NCBI RefSeq assembly: GCF_001809535.1
Contig: NZ_KV797928.1
Span: forward strand, 1-63,693
Direction of reading: 5' to 3'
Length of the DNA: 63,693 nt
From: Aerococcus sp. HMSC062A02
GTDB lineage: Bacteria > Bacillota > Bacilli > Lactobacillales > Aerococcaceae
Shown: piece after piece, positions 17,301-26,581 of the stretch
Layout: the number at the start of each line of letters is the position of its first letter
Numbering within the stretch: the first letter of the stretch is position 1
The notes under the pieces: generated by a model
What the model was told of the DNA's origin: nothing
The model's database searches: none
Seen by the model: only the letters and a program-made list of their open reading frames with translations
Translations under genes and position numbers: made by a program

Positions 17301-17925
17301 CTTGGCTATCCGGGGCGCCGGTAATCTCTTAGGCAAGCAGCAGCACGGCTTCGTGAATTCGGTCGGTTTCGACCTCTATTCGCAAATGCTCAGCGAAGCG
17401 GTGGCTAAGAAGCGGGGTCAAGCGCCAAGCCAAGCTGAAGAGCCGGTCGAACTCGAGATGAATATCAATGCCTATATTCCTTCGACTTATATTGCTGACG
17501 AGAAGCAGAAGTTGGAAATCTATAAGCGGATCAACCTATTAGAAGATACGGAAGCCATGTGGGACCTGGACGAAGAATTGATGGACCGCTTTGGCGAACC
17601 CCCACTCGAAGTCCAACTCCTCTTGAATGTGGGTGCGCTCAAGGCCAATGCCAAGAAAGTTGGCATCAACCATATTCAGACTCGCAATAATGGGGTAGAG
17701 TTACACTTCCATGCCAGTCTGGACCAGCAGACGGCTGTACCTAAGATATTTGAGGCCTTGGATAAGATTCCTATGCGCCTACAGATGAAAGAAGACAAGG
17801 AAGGCCAACTTACCCTCTTCCTACAGATTGGAAAGTTAGAGCCAGTAGAATGGCTCGACTACTTGCTCCAATTTGTGAGTCAGCTCGCTGACCAGATCGA
17901 TAGCCCGTCCGATGAGGAGAGCTAG
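14386..17925 (+). CDS. mfd: Transcription-repair coupling factor
   Basis: A 1179-residue ATPase that removes RNA polymerase stalled at lesions and recruits UvrA. Domain order: UvrB-homology region (about 1-300), RNA polymerase interaction domain (about 500-560, VGDYVVHINHGIGQFTG), RecG-like translocase with GDVGFGKTEVAMRA (Walker A, about 655), DEEQRFG (DExx box) and TATPIPRTL, then the TRCF C-terminal domain. It starts at TTG 14386 after AGGTG; ATG 14404 is an alternative. It begins 15 bases after pth. Confidence 0.96.
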   Translation: MQLDQYMTEALDTDARQALAEGQSVLFLGLQGLSKAYIAQLAYKQAMGQKYLIVTNNLLEAERYLDDLANFIPEDRLYLFNSAESVAADLAVASPEALADRLAVMKFLRESEEGGIILAPLFALKKRLMPAELWDSLHLELSLGDDLPAPQLAKDLLARGYKRRPIVASPGEMSLRGDIVDCFPLDRDQPVRFSLAFDELERISSFDPDNQKSLEDLDQVQIIPADDFLFQPEQMKAQADRLQEAVKQEVEGMADADLVQEIKENMAEEVNLWRTGESSELTAYFSQYLYESEDNLLSYLGDKSLLIIDDYPRLQESAVSIDENAAAFLQAKTEQGQLPPQITYYTSFKESLEAYKGRCLYLGIFQRGYGQMKFDYLHEFQTRPVVQFYEQMDALKMEIQAWQKTKRQVVIALSTADRRRKLEEILQAEGLAVVSSDLGQLQEDAVNLVLANFTAGIEFVNERLVLVSEADIYQQVKKKKRPKANKQLSNAERLKNYQQLEVGDYVVHINHGIGQFTGIETIEVAGSHRDYLTIVYADQAAIHVPVEQIDLVQKYVSSEGKTPKLNKMGGSEWAKTKRKVSGQIEDIADDLIEIYANREAQEGYAFGPDTPEQADFEAAFPYSETEDQLRSIDEIKTDMEKSKAMDRLLVGDVGFGKTEVAMRAIFKALMEGKQAAFLVPTTVLAQQHYETLLERFQDWPFEIALLSRFRTKAQQDQTIEGLASGRVNLVVGTHRLLSKDVSFLDLGLLVVDEEQRFGVKAKERLKQLKANVDVLTLTATPIPRTLHLSILGARDLSVIETPPANRYPVQTYILEQNPEAIREAIERELGRSGQVFYLFNNVQKIEEKALAISGLVPEARVGIAHGQMSVNQLEEVLMAFIEGDYDVLVTTTIIETGVDIPNVNTLLVESADRMGLSTLYQLRGRVGRSNRVAYAYFMYQPDKMLSEVSEKRLAALRDFTDLGSGFKIAMRDLAIRGAGNLLGKQQHGFVNSVGFDLYSQMLSEAVAKKRGQAPSQAEEPVELEMNINAYIPSTYIADEKQKLEIYKRINLLEDTEAMWDLDEELMDRFGEPPLEVQLLLNVGALKANAKKVGINHIQTRNNGVELHFHASLDQQTAVPKIFEALDKIPMRLQMKEDKEGQLTLFLQIGKLEPVEWLDYLLQFVSQLADQIDSPSDEES

Positions 17926-17934
17926 GAGGCTAAA

Positions 17935-19557
17935 ATGAAAGACCCAAGGAAAAATATTGCCAAAGGAGCCTTCCTCTTGACCCTAGCCGGTATCATTGCC
18001 AAGATTTTGAGTGCGGTCTACCGGGTACCCTTCCAAAATATTGTGGGCGATGAGGGCTTCTATGTTTACCAGCAAGTCTATCCCATCTATGGGATAGGCA
18101 TGACCTTTAGCCTGTCCGGTTTGCCTAATTTTATTGGCCGGCAGATTGCCTTCCAAGCCAAGCTGAGTCAGCGGCGTCTCTTTGTCCAACGTTACAGTCT
18201 GATGATGCTGGTTTTTGCTGGCCTATGTTTTATCCTGACTTATTTTGGAGCTGGAATCTTGGCCCAGGCCATGGGGGACTCCCTCTTGACACCGGTCATC
18301 CGCTCGGTTAGTTTTATGTTCCTCTTTATGCCGGTGCTGATGATCTTGCGGGGAAGTTTCCAAGCCTACCAAGTGATGCTGCCTGTCGCTCTCTCCCAGA
18401 TCATTGAACAAGTAGTCCGGGTAGGGGTGATCCTCTTAGCCGCCTTCCATTTTGTCAACCTGAGTGCTGGAGGAAGAAATTATTACCAAATGGGAGCCCA
18501 GGCCATGCAGGGGGCTTGGCTTGCGGCCCTGGCTGCTAGCCTTGTCCTAGTTTGGGCCTTGGCTCAGAGCCGGAGCTTGCGGCGTTTTATTACTTGGCCC
18601 AAGCCCCAGCAGCAGGCGGAAAAGACGCCCTACCATCTGCGCTGGTCATATCTTATTAAGGAATTTCTCAGCGAAGGCCTGCTCTTGTGCTGCTTCGCTT
18701 CGCTCTTGGTCTTCTTCCAATTGGTGGATTCATTCACCCTCTATGAGGCCCTAATAGGGAGCGGTTGGTCAGATTTAAGCGCCAAGTTGGCTAAGGGGGT
18801 CTATGATCGAGGCCAGCCCCTCGTTCAACTGGGCATGGTCCTTGCTATTGCTTTCTCCAGTTCCTATTTACCGGCCCTGACCCGATCCTATATCCGTCGG
18901 CAAGAATCTGCCTTTATCCAGAATAGCCGTCTCTACCTCCGCCTGACCACTTTCGTTAGTCTTTTAGTGACGGCGGGCTTGGTGAGCATCATGCCCCAGC
19001 TTAACCACCTGCTCTTTAGCGATCGGGAAGGGTCTCTGGTTCTGGCCCAATATGTCCTGATGATTATCTTTGCCAGCCTGGTGACGGGTTTAGCCAATAT
19101 CTACCAGGCCCAGGGGAGGAGCCTCTATGTTGCCTTTAGCTTTATCCTAGGTATTACGCTCAAGATGGTGGTCAACTCCCTCCTAGTAAGTTGGGCGGGC
19201 AGTCAAGGAGCCGTCTGGGCGAGCTTACTAGCCCTAGCTGCCATGCTGACCTTGCTCTATAGCCTCTTAAAGGCCAAGATTCGGTGCAAGCTAGGACTTG
19301 CTGATTTGCTGTTAAGGACCCTGCCTCTCTGCTTGCTCATGCTTAGCATCAATTATTTCGCCCTGACCAGCTTTGAAGCGGTCTTCGGGGCTAGCCGTTT
19401 CTTGGATAGCCTAGCTGTCTTTCTGGGTATGGGGCTGGGCCTTCTTCTAACAGCGGTCTACATGCACCAAGTGGCTGTTCTCAGTGAAGAGGAGCTTTTA
19501 AGCTTGCCTCTAGGTCGGGCTCTGTTAAAATGGATAAAAGTAAGAAAAACACAGTAA
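17935..19557 (+). CDS. Polysaccharide/lipid flippase of the MOP family (YabM-like)
   Basis: A 540-residue membrane protein with about 14 hydrophobic segments, of the SpoVB/YabM branch of the MOP (MATE/PST/MurJ) exporter superfamily. The N-terminus (KGAFLLTLAGIIAKILSAVYRVPFQNIVG) is the typical start of this branch. Family members flip lipid-linked wall precursors, or are related to MurJ. The position between mfd and the S4-domain gene is the same as yabM in Bacillus subtilis, but the intervening spoVT and yabN are missing here. ATG 17935 follows AGGAGG and lies 9 bases after mfd. A MurJ-like role is possible but not shown. Confidence 0.9.
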   Translation: MKDPRKNIAKGAFLLTLAGIIAKILSAVYRVPFQNIVGDEGFYVYQQVYPIYGIGMTFSLSGLPNFIGRQIAFQAKLSQRRLFVQRYSLMMLVFAGLCFILTYFGAGILAQAMGDSLLTPVIRSVSFMFLFMPVLMILRGSFQAYQVMLPVALSQIIEQVVRVGVILLAAFHFVNLSAGGRNYYQMGAQAMQGAWLAALAASLVLVWALAQSRSLRRFITWPKPQQQAEKTPYHLRWSYLIKEFLSEGLLLCCFASLLVFFQLVDSFTLYEALIGSGWSDLSAKLAKGVYDRGQPLVQLGMVLAIAFSSSYLPALTRSYIRRQESAFIQNSRLYLRLTTFVSLLVTAGLVSIMPQLNHLLFSDREGSLVLAQYVLMIIFASLVTGLANIYQAQGRSLYVAFSFILGITLKMVVNSLLVSWAGSQGAVWASLLALAAMLTLLYSLLKAKIRCKLGLADLLLRTLPLCLLMLSINYFALTSFEAVFGASRFLDSLAVFLGMGLGLLLTAVYMHQVAVLSEEELLSLPLGRALLKWIKVRKTQ

Positions 19558-19569
19558 AGGAGTGCTCTT

Positions 19570-19848
19570 ATGCGTTTAGACAAGTTTCTCAAAGTCTCCC
19601 GGGTGATTAAACGGCGGACGGTTGCTAAGGACATTGCCGACAAGGGGCGGATCCAAGTGAATGGGAATCCAGCTAAGTCGGGGACCAAACTCAAGATTGG
19701 GGATGAACTTACCATCGAGTTTGGTAATAAGACGCTGAAAATCCGTGTCGACGACCTCAAAGAATCAACCCGCAAAGCAGATGCGACCTCCATGTATACG
19801 ATTCTGGAAGAAGACTTCAAGTCGCGCGACCTACCCGAATTTTATTAA
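19570..19848 (+). CDS. rqcP: S4-domain RNA-binding protein RqcP
   Basis: A 92-residue protein that is almost entirely an S4 RNA-binding domain: [20 protein letters not shown], then GRIQVNG and GDELTIEFG. RqcP (YabO, Hsp15-like) works with RqcH on the 50S subunit in ribosome quality control, adding alanine tails to stalled chains. Length and location (yabM-yabO-divIC) match Bacillus. It begins 12 bases after the flippase. Confidence 0.93.
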   Translation: MRLDKFLKVSRVIKRRTVAKDIADKGRIQVNGNPAKSGTKLKIGDELTIEFGNKTLKIRVDDLKESTRKADATSMYTILEEDFKSRDLPEFY

Positions 19849-19984
19849 AAAATAATAAAAATGGCGCTATACTTTCTGGCTTAAGATAGGTATACTGTAT
19901 TAATAAGCTATCAGATGGAAGTTGTGCTATAATAGATGCTGATAGATAAGAGCTGGGAATTTAGGCGGCTTTTAATCCTAGGTG

Positions 19985-20440
19985 ATGAAGGTAGGTGTCA
20001 GTGTGCGGCCTAAGAAACGAAATAAAAAAGTAACCCCCCTCTATGCAAAAAGCTCCTCAAAGAAACGTCCCCATCATTCTAAACAGTCTGCCCGCCAGTG
20101 GTTAGTGCGGGGGCTCTTAGTGATTATGGGAGTGATTTGCTTGACGAGTCTCTTCCAGATCCGGCGCACCCAGCAAGCGACTGCTTCGGTTAAGGAAGAA
20201 ATGAAGGCAGCGGAGGCTGCCTTGCTCAGTGAGGAAAATAATCTGGCTTACTTGAAGGACCAGGAGACCCTGCTTGAGAATGAAGACTATGTGGCTAAGC
20301 TAGCCCGCAGCCGCTTCTACTTAAGCAAGGACGATGAGATTATCTTTAGCCTGCCTGAAGATAATGATTCCAAGCAAGCTAAAGCCTTCAATAAAGCCTA
20401 TCTTAAGGAACAAGAGAATGCACAAAATCAAAAACAATAA
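19985..20440 (+). CDS. divIC: Septum formation initiator DivIC/FtsL-family protein
   Basis: A 151-residue bitopic membrane protein of the divisome (DivIB-DivIC-FtsL complex). The basic cytosolic N-terminus (1-38, Lys/Arg-rich) precedes one membrane segment (about 40-57, GLLVIMGVICLTSLF). An extracellular coiled coil follows (about 60-100, many Glu/Ala/Leu), then YVAKLARSRFYLSKDDEIIFSLP, the DivIC signature. The start is uncertain: GTG 19982, ATG 19985, or GTG 20003, which has the better ribosome site (GAAGGTAGG). The gap from rqcP holds a TATAAT at about 19930 without a clear -35. Confidence 0.9.
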   Translation: MKVGVSVRPKKRNKKVTPLYAKSSSKKRPHHSKQSARQWLVRGLLVIMGVICLTSLFQIRRTQQATASVKEEMKAAEAALLSEENNLAYLKDQETLLENEDYVAKLARSRFYLSKDDEIIFSLPEDNDSKQAKAFNKAYLKEQENAQNQKQ

Positions 20441-20471
20441 GTAAGAGCTGAAGGGAGAAAGAAATTAGTTC

Positions 20472-20915
20472 ATGGCAATTGAAATCGGAAGCAAACTTAC
20501 TGGCAAGGTCACAGGCATTACAAATTTTGGTGCCTTTGTTGACCTTGGAGACGGTAAGAGCGGATTAGTACATATTTCTGAAATTTCAAATGAATATGTC
20601 AAAAATATTAATGACTTTTTAAGTGTAGGGGATGAGGTGAAAGTCCTCGTTACCAATATTGATCAATCAGGTAAGATTGCCTTGTCAATGCGGAAGGCGG
20701 AAGATTCTGCCCCAGCAAAAGCTCCTAAGGCAGCGCGTGACAACAAGCCACGCCGGTCCAAACCCGCCCCTAATTTTAAGCGGCAACAAAGTTCGCGGAG
20801 TTCGGATTTCGATACCATGATGAGTAATTTCTTGAAAGACAGTGATGACCGCTTAGCATCACTGAAGAAGAATACAGAAGGCAAGCGCGGTGGCCGTGGG
20901 GGTCGTCGCAGCTAG
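20472..20915 (+). CDS. S1-domain RNA-binding protein (YabR / general stress protein 13-like)
   Basis: 147 residues: one S1 RNA-binding domain at residues 5-75 (GSKLTGKVTGITNFGAFVDL, GLVHISEIS, GDEVKVLV, GKIALSMR), then a basic, disordered tail rich in Lys/Arg/Ser/Pro that ends GGRGGRRS. It occupies the yabR position between divIC and tilS. Proteins of this type bind RNA or ribosomes; the exact role is not settled. It ends at a rho-independent terminator. Confidence 0.92.
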   Translation: MAIEIGSKLTGKVTGITNFGAFVDLGDGKSGLVHISEISNEYVKNINDFLSVGDEVKVLVTNIDQSGKIALSMRKAEDSAPAKAPKAARDNKPRRSKPAPNFKRQQSSRSSDFDTMMSNFLKDSDDRLASLKKNTEGKRGGRGGRRS

Positions 20916-20927
20916 CAAGTGATGGAG

Positions 20928-20962
20928 AAGAGGCCTAGGAAGTAATTTCAAGCCTCTTTTTT
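20928..20962 (+). terminator. Terminator after the S1-domain gene
   Basis: AAGAGGC...GCCTCTT followed by T-run, 12 bases after the stop. Confidence 0.8.
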
Positions 20963-20985
20963 CGTCTTTAAAGCAGGAGGTTGTG

Positions 20986-22365
20986 ATGTTATTTAAAGAA
21001 TTGGTTGAGCGAGTGGAAGCGTTTTTTAGACGGGAGGCGGCGGAAGTCTTTGAAGAGGGCGCGCCCTTATTGCTGGCTGTTTCTTATGGGGTGGACTCCA
21101 TGGTTTTGCTGCGGGTGGTTGAGTATTTAGGAGAAATAAGGGGATTGAAATTTGCGGTGGCTCATATTAACCACCGCTTGCGTCCTGAGTCAGATGCTGA
21201 GCAGGAAGCGCTAGTGACCTACTGCCAGGACCGGGATATTCCAATCTATGTTCGCATCTGGGCCCATCCAGATTTTGGTCAAGCTTCTTATGAAGAGGCG
21301 GCCCGGCACTTTCGCTATGCCAATTTTGGCCAAATTTTGGAGCAAAAGGGCTGGTCCTATTTGCTGACTGCCCACCATATGAATGACCAGGCGGAGACGG
21401 TACTCATGCGGCTCATCCAAGGCAGTCAGCTCCAAGCCCTAGCAGGAATGCGGCCAGTCAGCGTGCTATATAGCTATCCTAAGGCTCAAGTCCTCCGCCC
21501 CTTCTTGGATGTTCCTAAGGCAGATCTCTATGCCATCGCCCAGGAAGAGGGGATTCCTTATGCGGAAGACGCGTCTAACCAAGAGCGAGCGGCTCTGAGA
21601 AACCGCCTGCGCTTAGACTATTTGCCCGCCTTAGAGGAGCTCAATCCTAATGTCCAGGACCAGCTAGCTACTTTTGCTAAGGACCTGGGAGCGGGTTGGC
21701 AATTGATGGAAGAGGCCCTAGAAGCGAAGACAAGGGGCCTCATGACAGGGGCAGAGGACCACTGGCAGTTAGCTATCGACCAGCTTGAGCGCTTGCCTAG
21801 GAACCAGCGTCTTTTGGCCTTGCAGTACGCTTTTCAAGGAAGTCGGGTGGAAGCCTTGGCTACTTTCCCGCGCCAGGGCCTAGAGAAGTTGCTGGACTTT
21901 TTATTAGAAGGCAAGGCTCAGGGTCTGTGGAGCTTACCTGCTGGCTACCAATTAGCTAAGGTCTACCGGCGAGCTTACATCTACCCTGCTGGCCAAGAAA
22001 AGCCCAGTCCTAGTCCCAGCCTGACTTATCCGCTAAAGATCGGCCAGTCTTTAACTTTGGAAGATGGAAGTCAAATCAGTCTAAAAGTACAAAATTACGG
22101 CTACGGCTTCCTCCCTCGATCAGCTAGCCCTGACTCGCTCCAAGTGCGCCACCGTCAGGCTGGAGATTATCTGCTTTTGAGCCAAGGCCAGCATAAGAAA
22201 ATTCGGCGCTGGTTTATTGATCAAAAACTTCCTCAAGCGGACCGCGACCGGGCCTGGCTGGTCGCTTTAGTCGACCAACATATCCTAGCCATCTTCTTAG
22301 ATGGCAACTTTCTCTACCTGGAACGGCACGAGAACAGCCCCTTCCATTTGTTTCTTGAAAAATAA
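20986..22365 (+). CDS. tilS: tRNA(Ile)-lysidine synthetase
   Basis: A 459-residue enzyme that converts C34 of the CAU-anticodon tRNA-Ile to lysidine so that it reads AUA. The N-terminal PP-loop ATPase domain holds LAVSYGVDSMVLL (residues 30-42), where the canonical SGGxDS is SYGVDS. AHINHRLR and TAHHMNDQAETVLMRL follow. A linker (about 220-330) precedes the TilS C-terminal substrate domain (about 345-455). ATG 20986 follows AGGAGG; the ORF could also begin at GTG 20983. It is followed by hpt, as in Bacillus. Confidence 0.95.
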   Translation: MLFKELVERVEAFFRREAAEVFEEGAPLLLAVSYGVDSMVLLRVVEYLGEIRGLKFAVAHINHRLRPESDAEQEALVTYCQDRDIPIYVRIWAHPDFGQASYEEAARHFRYANFGQILEQKGWSYLLTAHHMNDQAETVLMRLIQGSQLQALAGMRPVSVLYSYPKAQVLRPFLDVPKADLYAIAQEEGIPYAEDASNQERAALRNRLRLDYLPALEELNPNVQDQLATFAKDLGAGWQLMEEALEAKTRGLMTGAEDHWQLAIDQLERLPRNQRLLALQYAFQGSRVEALATFPRQGLEKLLDFLLEGKAQGLWSLPAGYQLAKVYRRAYIYPAGQEKPSPSPSLTYPLKIGQSLTLEDGSQISLKVQNYGYGFLPRSASPDSLQVRHRQAGDYLLLSQGQHKKIRRWFIDQKLPQADRDRAWLVALVDQHILAIFLDGNFLYLERHENSPFHLFLEK

Positions 22366-22501
22366 GCATTAAATTTTATATAATTAAGCGGCAATTGGTT
22401 TTAAATTATTAAAGTTATGATAGAATGAAGGAGTTCAGAATATTTGCTGATTCTGTAATTATTTTGTTAGAATAGAAAGCGTGTGGAGGATTATTAAAGC
22501 T

Positions 22502-23047
22502 ATGACACATCCTAATGATGATATCCAAGAAGTGCTGCTGTCTCAGGAAGAAATTGCCGAGACAGTTGATCGCTTAGGGCAAGAACTAACTGAGGACTAC
22601 CGGGGCAAGAATCCCCTTGTAATTGGTATCCTCAAGGGTTCTGTCGTATTTATGACGGACCTGGTACGCCGTATGGACTGTCCTTTAGAGATGGACTTTA
22701 TGTCTGTTTCCAGCTACGGCTCAGGGACGGAATCCTCCGGTCAGGTTAAGATACTCAAAGACCTAGACCAAAGCGTTGAAGGGCGTCACATTTTAATTGT
22801 CGAAGATATTATCGATACAGGACGCACCCTCAAGAAGGTCTGTGAACTGATGGCCCACCGCAAGGCAGCCTCCGTTAAGGTCTGCGCCTTGCTGAACAAG
22901 CCTGAGCGCCGGGTGGTGGACATGACTTGCGACTATACTGGCCGTGATGTTCCAGATGAATTCGTAGTCGGCTATGGCCTCGACTATAATGAGACGTACC
23001 GCGCCTTACCCTATATAGGTATCCTTAAGGCTGAGGTTTACAGTTAA
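22502..23047 (+). CDS. hpt: Hypoxanthine-guanine phosphoribosyltransferase
   Basis: A 181-residue purine-salvage enzyme that makes IMP and GMP from free bases and PRPP. The PRPP loop is clear ([14 protein letters not shown], about 99-112), and [15 protein letters not shown] is the early substrate loop. ATG 22502 is preferred over GTG 22481 because GGAGGA lies in between and the protein then has the usual N-terminus and length. It sits between tilS and ftsH as in Bacillus (hprT). Confidence 0.95.
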   Translation: MTHPNDDIQEVLLSQEEIAETVDRLGQELTEDYRGKNPLVIGILKGSVVFMTDLVRRMDCPLEMDFMSVSSYGSGTESSGQVKILKDLDQSVEGRHILIVEDIIDTGRTLKKVCELMAHRKAASVKVCALLNKPERRVVDMTCDYTGRDVPDEFVVGYGLDYNETYRALPYIGILKAEVYS

Positions 23048-23092
23048 TCAGCATAACTATCAGATCAAAATTAAGCAGATAGGAGAAACTAC

Positions 23093-25234
23093 ATGCAGAG
23101 AAAAGGACCAAATAAGAGTTTTCTGACAAGTGGTCTTCTTTGGATTATTATCTTCTTCGCCCTAATTGGCTTGGTCAATTATATTGCAGGTGGTGGAGAT
23201 GATGGATCAACCGAAGAAATCACGCAAACGGAATTTATGCAGGAATTATCGGATGAAAATCTGCAAAATATCGCCATTCAACCGCAAGCTGGAGCCTATC
23301 AGATAACTGGGGACTATCGGGCCTCGCGGGACAAGCAAGAGAGCCAGAGTGAAAACAACCTGCCTATTTTTAATAATGCTAAAACAGGCCAGGCTAAAAA
23401 GTTCTTCACGCGTGTCCTCCCCAACAATGACACCCTAGCTAAGATTAGCCAGACAGCTGAAGAGACCGATACCTCGCTCAAGGCCCTCAAGGAAGATAGC
23501 TCCGGGGTCTGGGTTAACCTCCTCTTCAGCGCCCTGCCATTAGTTATCTTTATTGGCTTTATGTACTTTATGACCCAGCGTGCCCAAGGCGGTGGCCGGG
23601 GTAACCCTATGTCTATGGGCAAGTCCAACGCCAAGGACCAATCCCAACAGTCTAAGGTACGCTTTGCCGATGTAGCTGGAGCCGATGAGGAAAAGCAAGA
23701 ACTTGTTGAAGTGGTTGAATTCCTCAAGGACCCTCGCAAGTACCACCAATTAGGGGCACGGATTCCAAAAGGCGTCCTCCTCGAAGGCCCTCCAGGAACT
23801 GGGAAGACCTTGCTGGCTAAGGCAGTCGCCGGAGAAGCCCAGGTGCCTTTCTACTCGATTTCAGGGTCTGAATTCGTTGAGATGTTTGTTGGGGTCGGTG
23901 CCAGCCGGGTCCGCGACCTCTTCGATACCGCCAAGAAGAATTCACCGGCTATTATCTTCATCGATGAAATTGATGCGGTCGGGCGCAAGCGGGGTTCCGG
24001 TATGGGCGGCGGCCACGATGAACGGGAACAAACCCTCAACCAATTGCTGGTTGAATTAGATGGTTTTACTGAGCAAGATAATGTGATCGTCATTGCGGCA
24101 ACCAACCGTTCCGATGTACTCGACCCAGCCTTGCTGCGTCCAGGTCGTTTTGACCGTCAAATCTTAGTTGGTCGCCCTGACGTCAAAGGCCGGGAAGCCA
24201 TCCTCAAGGTCCATGCCCGCAATAAGAAGTTAGGGCCTGATGTGGATCTTAAGGTTTTAGCTCGTCAGACGCCAGGCTTTACTGGGGCAGAACTTGAGAA
24301 TGTCCTGAATGAAGCGGCACTCTTAGCAGCCCGCTTGGACAAGGCAGCCATTGATATGGTGGATGTGGATGAAGCTCAAGACCGGGTGATTGCTGGGCCA
24401 GCTAAGCCAGACCGTCAAGTGAACGAGAAAGAAAGACGGGTGACGGCCTTCCACGAAGCGGGCCACACCGTCTGCGGTCTGGTCCTCAATGAAGCCCGAA
24501 TTGTCCATAAGGTGACCATCGTTCCCCGGGGCAAGGCTGGCGGTTATGCTATTATGCTGCCACGCGAAGATCAGAACATGTACAATGCTAAGGATCTGCG
24601 CGAACAGATTGTTGGTTTACTCGGGGGTCGGGCAGCTGAAGAAGTCTTCTTCAATACCCAAACCTCTGGGGCTTCCAACGACTTTGAACAAGCCACCTCA
24701 CTAGGACGCAGTATGATCACCGAATATGGGATGAGCCAAAGCTTGGGCCCTATCTCTTATGAAGGGAACCACAGCATGCGTGGGGCCCAAAGTTATGGTG
24801 AGAAGACCTATTCTGCTCAAACGGCAGCCAAGATTGACCAAGAGCTCCTCCAATTGATGGAAGACTGCTTGACTGAGGCTAAACAAATTCTCAGCGACCA
24901 CCGTGAACAAGTGACGATTATCGCTGAAAAACTCTTGGAACTTGAAACCTTGGATGCCCGCACCATCAAGAGTCTCTTTGAAACGGGTGAAATGCCGGCT
25001 GAAACTGTAACAGAAGTCGAAGAAGAAGCCCGCCCTAAGACTTATGATGAAGTCAAAGAGAAGATGCAGCGTGAAGGTCAGAAGAAACAGGAAGAATCTA
25101 AAGAACAGTTAGAAGAACGCCAAGGTCTAGACGCTTCTGAATCTGATTCAGAAGACCAAGAACTTGGTCGGCGAAATGAACATATACAAGAAGAAATTGC
25201 TCAACGCCGGCAGGACGAAAAGGATGAGGACTAA
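23093..25234 (+). CDS. ftsH: ATP-dependent zinc metalloprotease FtsH
   Basis: A 713-residue membrane-anchored AAA+ protease that degrades damaged membrane proteins and regulators. Transmembrane helices lie at about 14-31 and 141-160, flanking an extracellular domain. Walker A GPPGTGKT is at 232-239, Walker [12 protein letters not shown] at 287-297, followed by the second region of homology ([20 protein letters not shown]). The zinc site HEAGH is at 454-458, with the third ligand Asp in SNDFEQAT. The last 80 residues are highly charged. A terminator follows at 25257. Confidence 0.97.
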   Translation: MQRKGPNKSFLTSGLLWIIIFFALIGLVNYIAGGGDDGSTEEITQTEFMQELSDENLQNIAIQPQAGAYQITGDYRASRDKQESQSENNLPIFNNAKTGQAKKFFTRVLPNNDTLAKISQTAEETDTSLKALKEDSSGVWVNLLFSALPLVIFIGFMYFMTQRAQGGGRGNPMSMGKSNAKDQSQQSKVRFADVAGADEEKQELVEVVEFLKDPRKYHQLGARIPKGVLLEGPPGTGKTLLAKAVAGEAQVPFYSISGSEFVEMFVGVGASRVRDLFDTAKKNSPAIIFIDEIDAVGRKRGSGMGGGHDEREQTLNQLLVELDGFTEQDNVIVIAATNRSDVLDPALLRPGRFDRQILVGRPDVKGREAILKVHARNKKLGPDVDLKVLARQTPGFTGAELENVLNEAALLAARLDKAAIDMVDVDEAQDRVIAGPAKPDRQVNEKERRVTAFHEAGHTVCGLVLNEARIVHKVTIVPRGKAGGYAIMLPREDQNMYNAKDLREQIVGLLGGRAAEEVFFNTQTSGASNDFEQATSLGRSMITEYGMSQSLGPISYEGNHSMRGAQSYGEKTYSAQTAAKIDQELLQLMEDCLTEAKQILSDHREQVTIIAEKLLELETLDARTIKSLFETGEMPAETVTEVEEEARPKTYDEVKEKMQREGQKKQEESKEQLEERQGLDASESDSEDQELGRRNEHIQEEIAQRRQDEKDED

Positions 25235-25256
25235 GGCTCATCACTGGCTTGAAGAT

Positions 25257-25290
25257 TAAGCAGGGAGCGCTTCGGCACCCTGCTTTTCTG
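25257..25290 (+). terminator. ftsH terminator
   Basis: AGCAGGG-agcgcttcggca-CCCTGCTTTTCT, about 25 bases after the ftsH stop. Confidence 0.75.
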
Positions 25291-25326
25291 CTTTTTAATT
25301 TACTTATATATTTGAATAGTATTAGG

Positions 25327-25500
25327 GAGCATTCGTTCCGCTTTTGAATTTGGTCCTTAAAAAGTCACGGCACCGGTTCGGGCCAAGGTCCCTCACCTAG
25401 CGAGCTTCAAAGGGCTAGTACGGCTAGCGCCTACTATCCCTAATTCACATCGCTTGCTTAGTCGTGACTAAGGACCAACTTCAACGCTCCACTCCTGCTC
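25327..25500. repeat. Dispersed structured repeat (family A), copy 2, 174 bp
   Basis: It lies in the 451-base gap between ftsH and hslO. It shares the ends (GAGCATTCGTTCCGCTTTTG... and ...CTCCACTCCTGCTC) and the core with 3758-4002. In the core the inner stem reads AGGG/CCCT (25411-25414 with 25438-25441) where copy 1 has ACGT/ACGT. Both pair, so two base pairs have changed in a compensated way. The remainder of the gap (25501-25685) has no recognisable element besides the AT-rich lead-in to hslO. Confidence 0.8.
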
Positions 25501-25685
25501 AAAACAAGCTGATATATGATTAATTCTTTAATTAATAACTAGTCTTCAACATTAATAAGTAGAGAATGTTTAATCGCAAAACTCAGCCGAGGATAGGGGC
25601 TTGGGATAGTTTTTGAAGCAAATTATTTGGCAAGGCCAAGAAAACAACGTAATCTGTAAGAAAAGATAAAAAAGGACGTGAAGAA

Positions 25686-26567
25686 GTGACAGATCAATTA
25701 GTTAAAGCCACAGCCTTCGACGGGCAGATCCGTGTACGTGCAGTAGATGCTAGTCAGGTGGTTGCTAGCGCTCAAGAAAAACACGATTCTTGGAGCGCTT
25801 CTAGTGCAGCTCTGGGACGAACCCTTGCAGGAACCCTTCTCCTAGCTGCGGATATTAAAGACGATGCCAAGATGACGGTACAAATCGCTGGGAATGGACC
25901 AGCGGGTAAGATTGTTGTGTCTGCAGATGGCCAAGGCCATGTTAAGGGTTATATTGACCAGCCCCATGTCAGCCTGGATTCCAATGCCCAAGGCAAGATT
26001 GATGTCCGCGGGGCCGTTGGAACAGAAGGGACTTTCTCAGTTATCAAGGACCTCGGTTTGAAGGAGCCCTTCCAGGGTCAAGTGCCCCTGGTATCAGGTG
26101 AGATTGCAGAAGACTTCACCTATTATTTAACCGTTTCTGAACAGGTGCCTTCTGCTGTTGGACTGGGCGTTCTTGTGAACCCAGATGAGTCGATTGCTTG
26201 TGCGGGTGGTTGGGTGATCCAAGTCTTGCCAGGTTGCTCCGAAGAAGTTATCGATCAGCTTGAGGCAAGTATCGCTGACATGCCCCAAGTGACAGACTTG
26301 CTCAGCCAGGGCTTGACGCCAGAAGAGATGATTTATCGCTTGCTAGGTCAAGACCAGGTCAAGATCTTGAGTCAGGAAGAAGTCAGCTTTAAGTGTGACT
26401 GTTCCAAGGAACGTTTCGCACAAGGCCTAGCTGCTATCGGAAGTCAAGAATTAGAAACGATTATTGAAGAAGATGGCGGGGCAGAAACTGTCTGCCATTT
26501 CTGCAATAAGACCTATCAATTTACAGCAGAGGAATTGAGAGAGATTGCGGCACAGGCAAGTGCCTAG
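25686..26567 (+). CDS. hslO: Hsp33 redox-regulated chaperonin
   Basis: A 293-residue cytosolic holdase activated by oxidation. The N-terminal dimerisation/substrate domain shows AALGRTLAGTLLLA and GNGPAGKIVVSADGQGHVKGY. The C-terminal zinc switch has CDCSKERF (CxC) and CHFC (CxxC), the four cysteines that hold Zn when reduced. It starts at GTG 25686. Positioned after ftsH as in Bacillus. Confidence 0.96.
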   Translation: MTDQLVKATAFDGQIRVRAVDASQVVASAQEKHDSWSASSAALGRTLAGTLLLAADIKDDAKMTVQIAGNGPAGKIVVSADGQGHVKGYIDQPHVSLDSNAQGKIDVRGAVGTEGTFSVIKDLGLKEPFQGQVPLVSGEIAEDFTYYLTVSEQVPSAVGLGVLVNPDESIACAGGWVIQVLPGCSEEVIDQLEASIADMPQVTDLLSQGLTPEEMIYRLLGQDQVKILSQEEVSFKCDCSKERFAQGLAAIGSQELETIIEEDGGAETVCHFCNKTYQFTAEELREIAAQASA

Positions 26568-26581
26568 AAGTGGAGGAAAGC

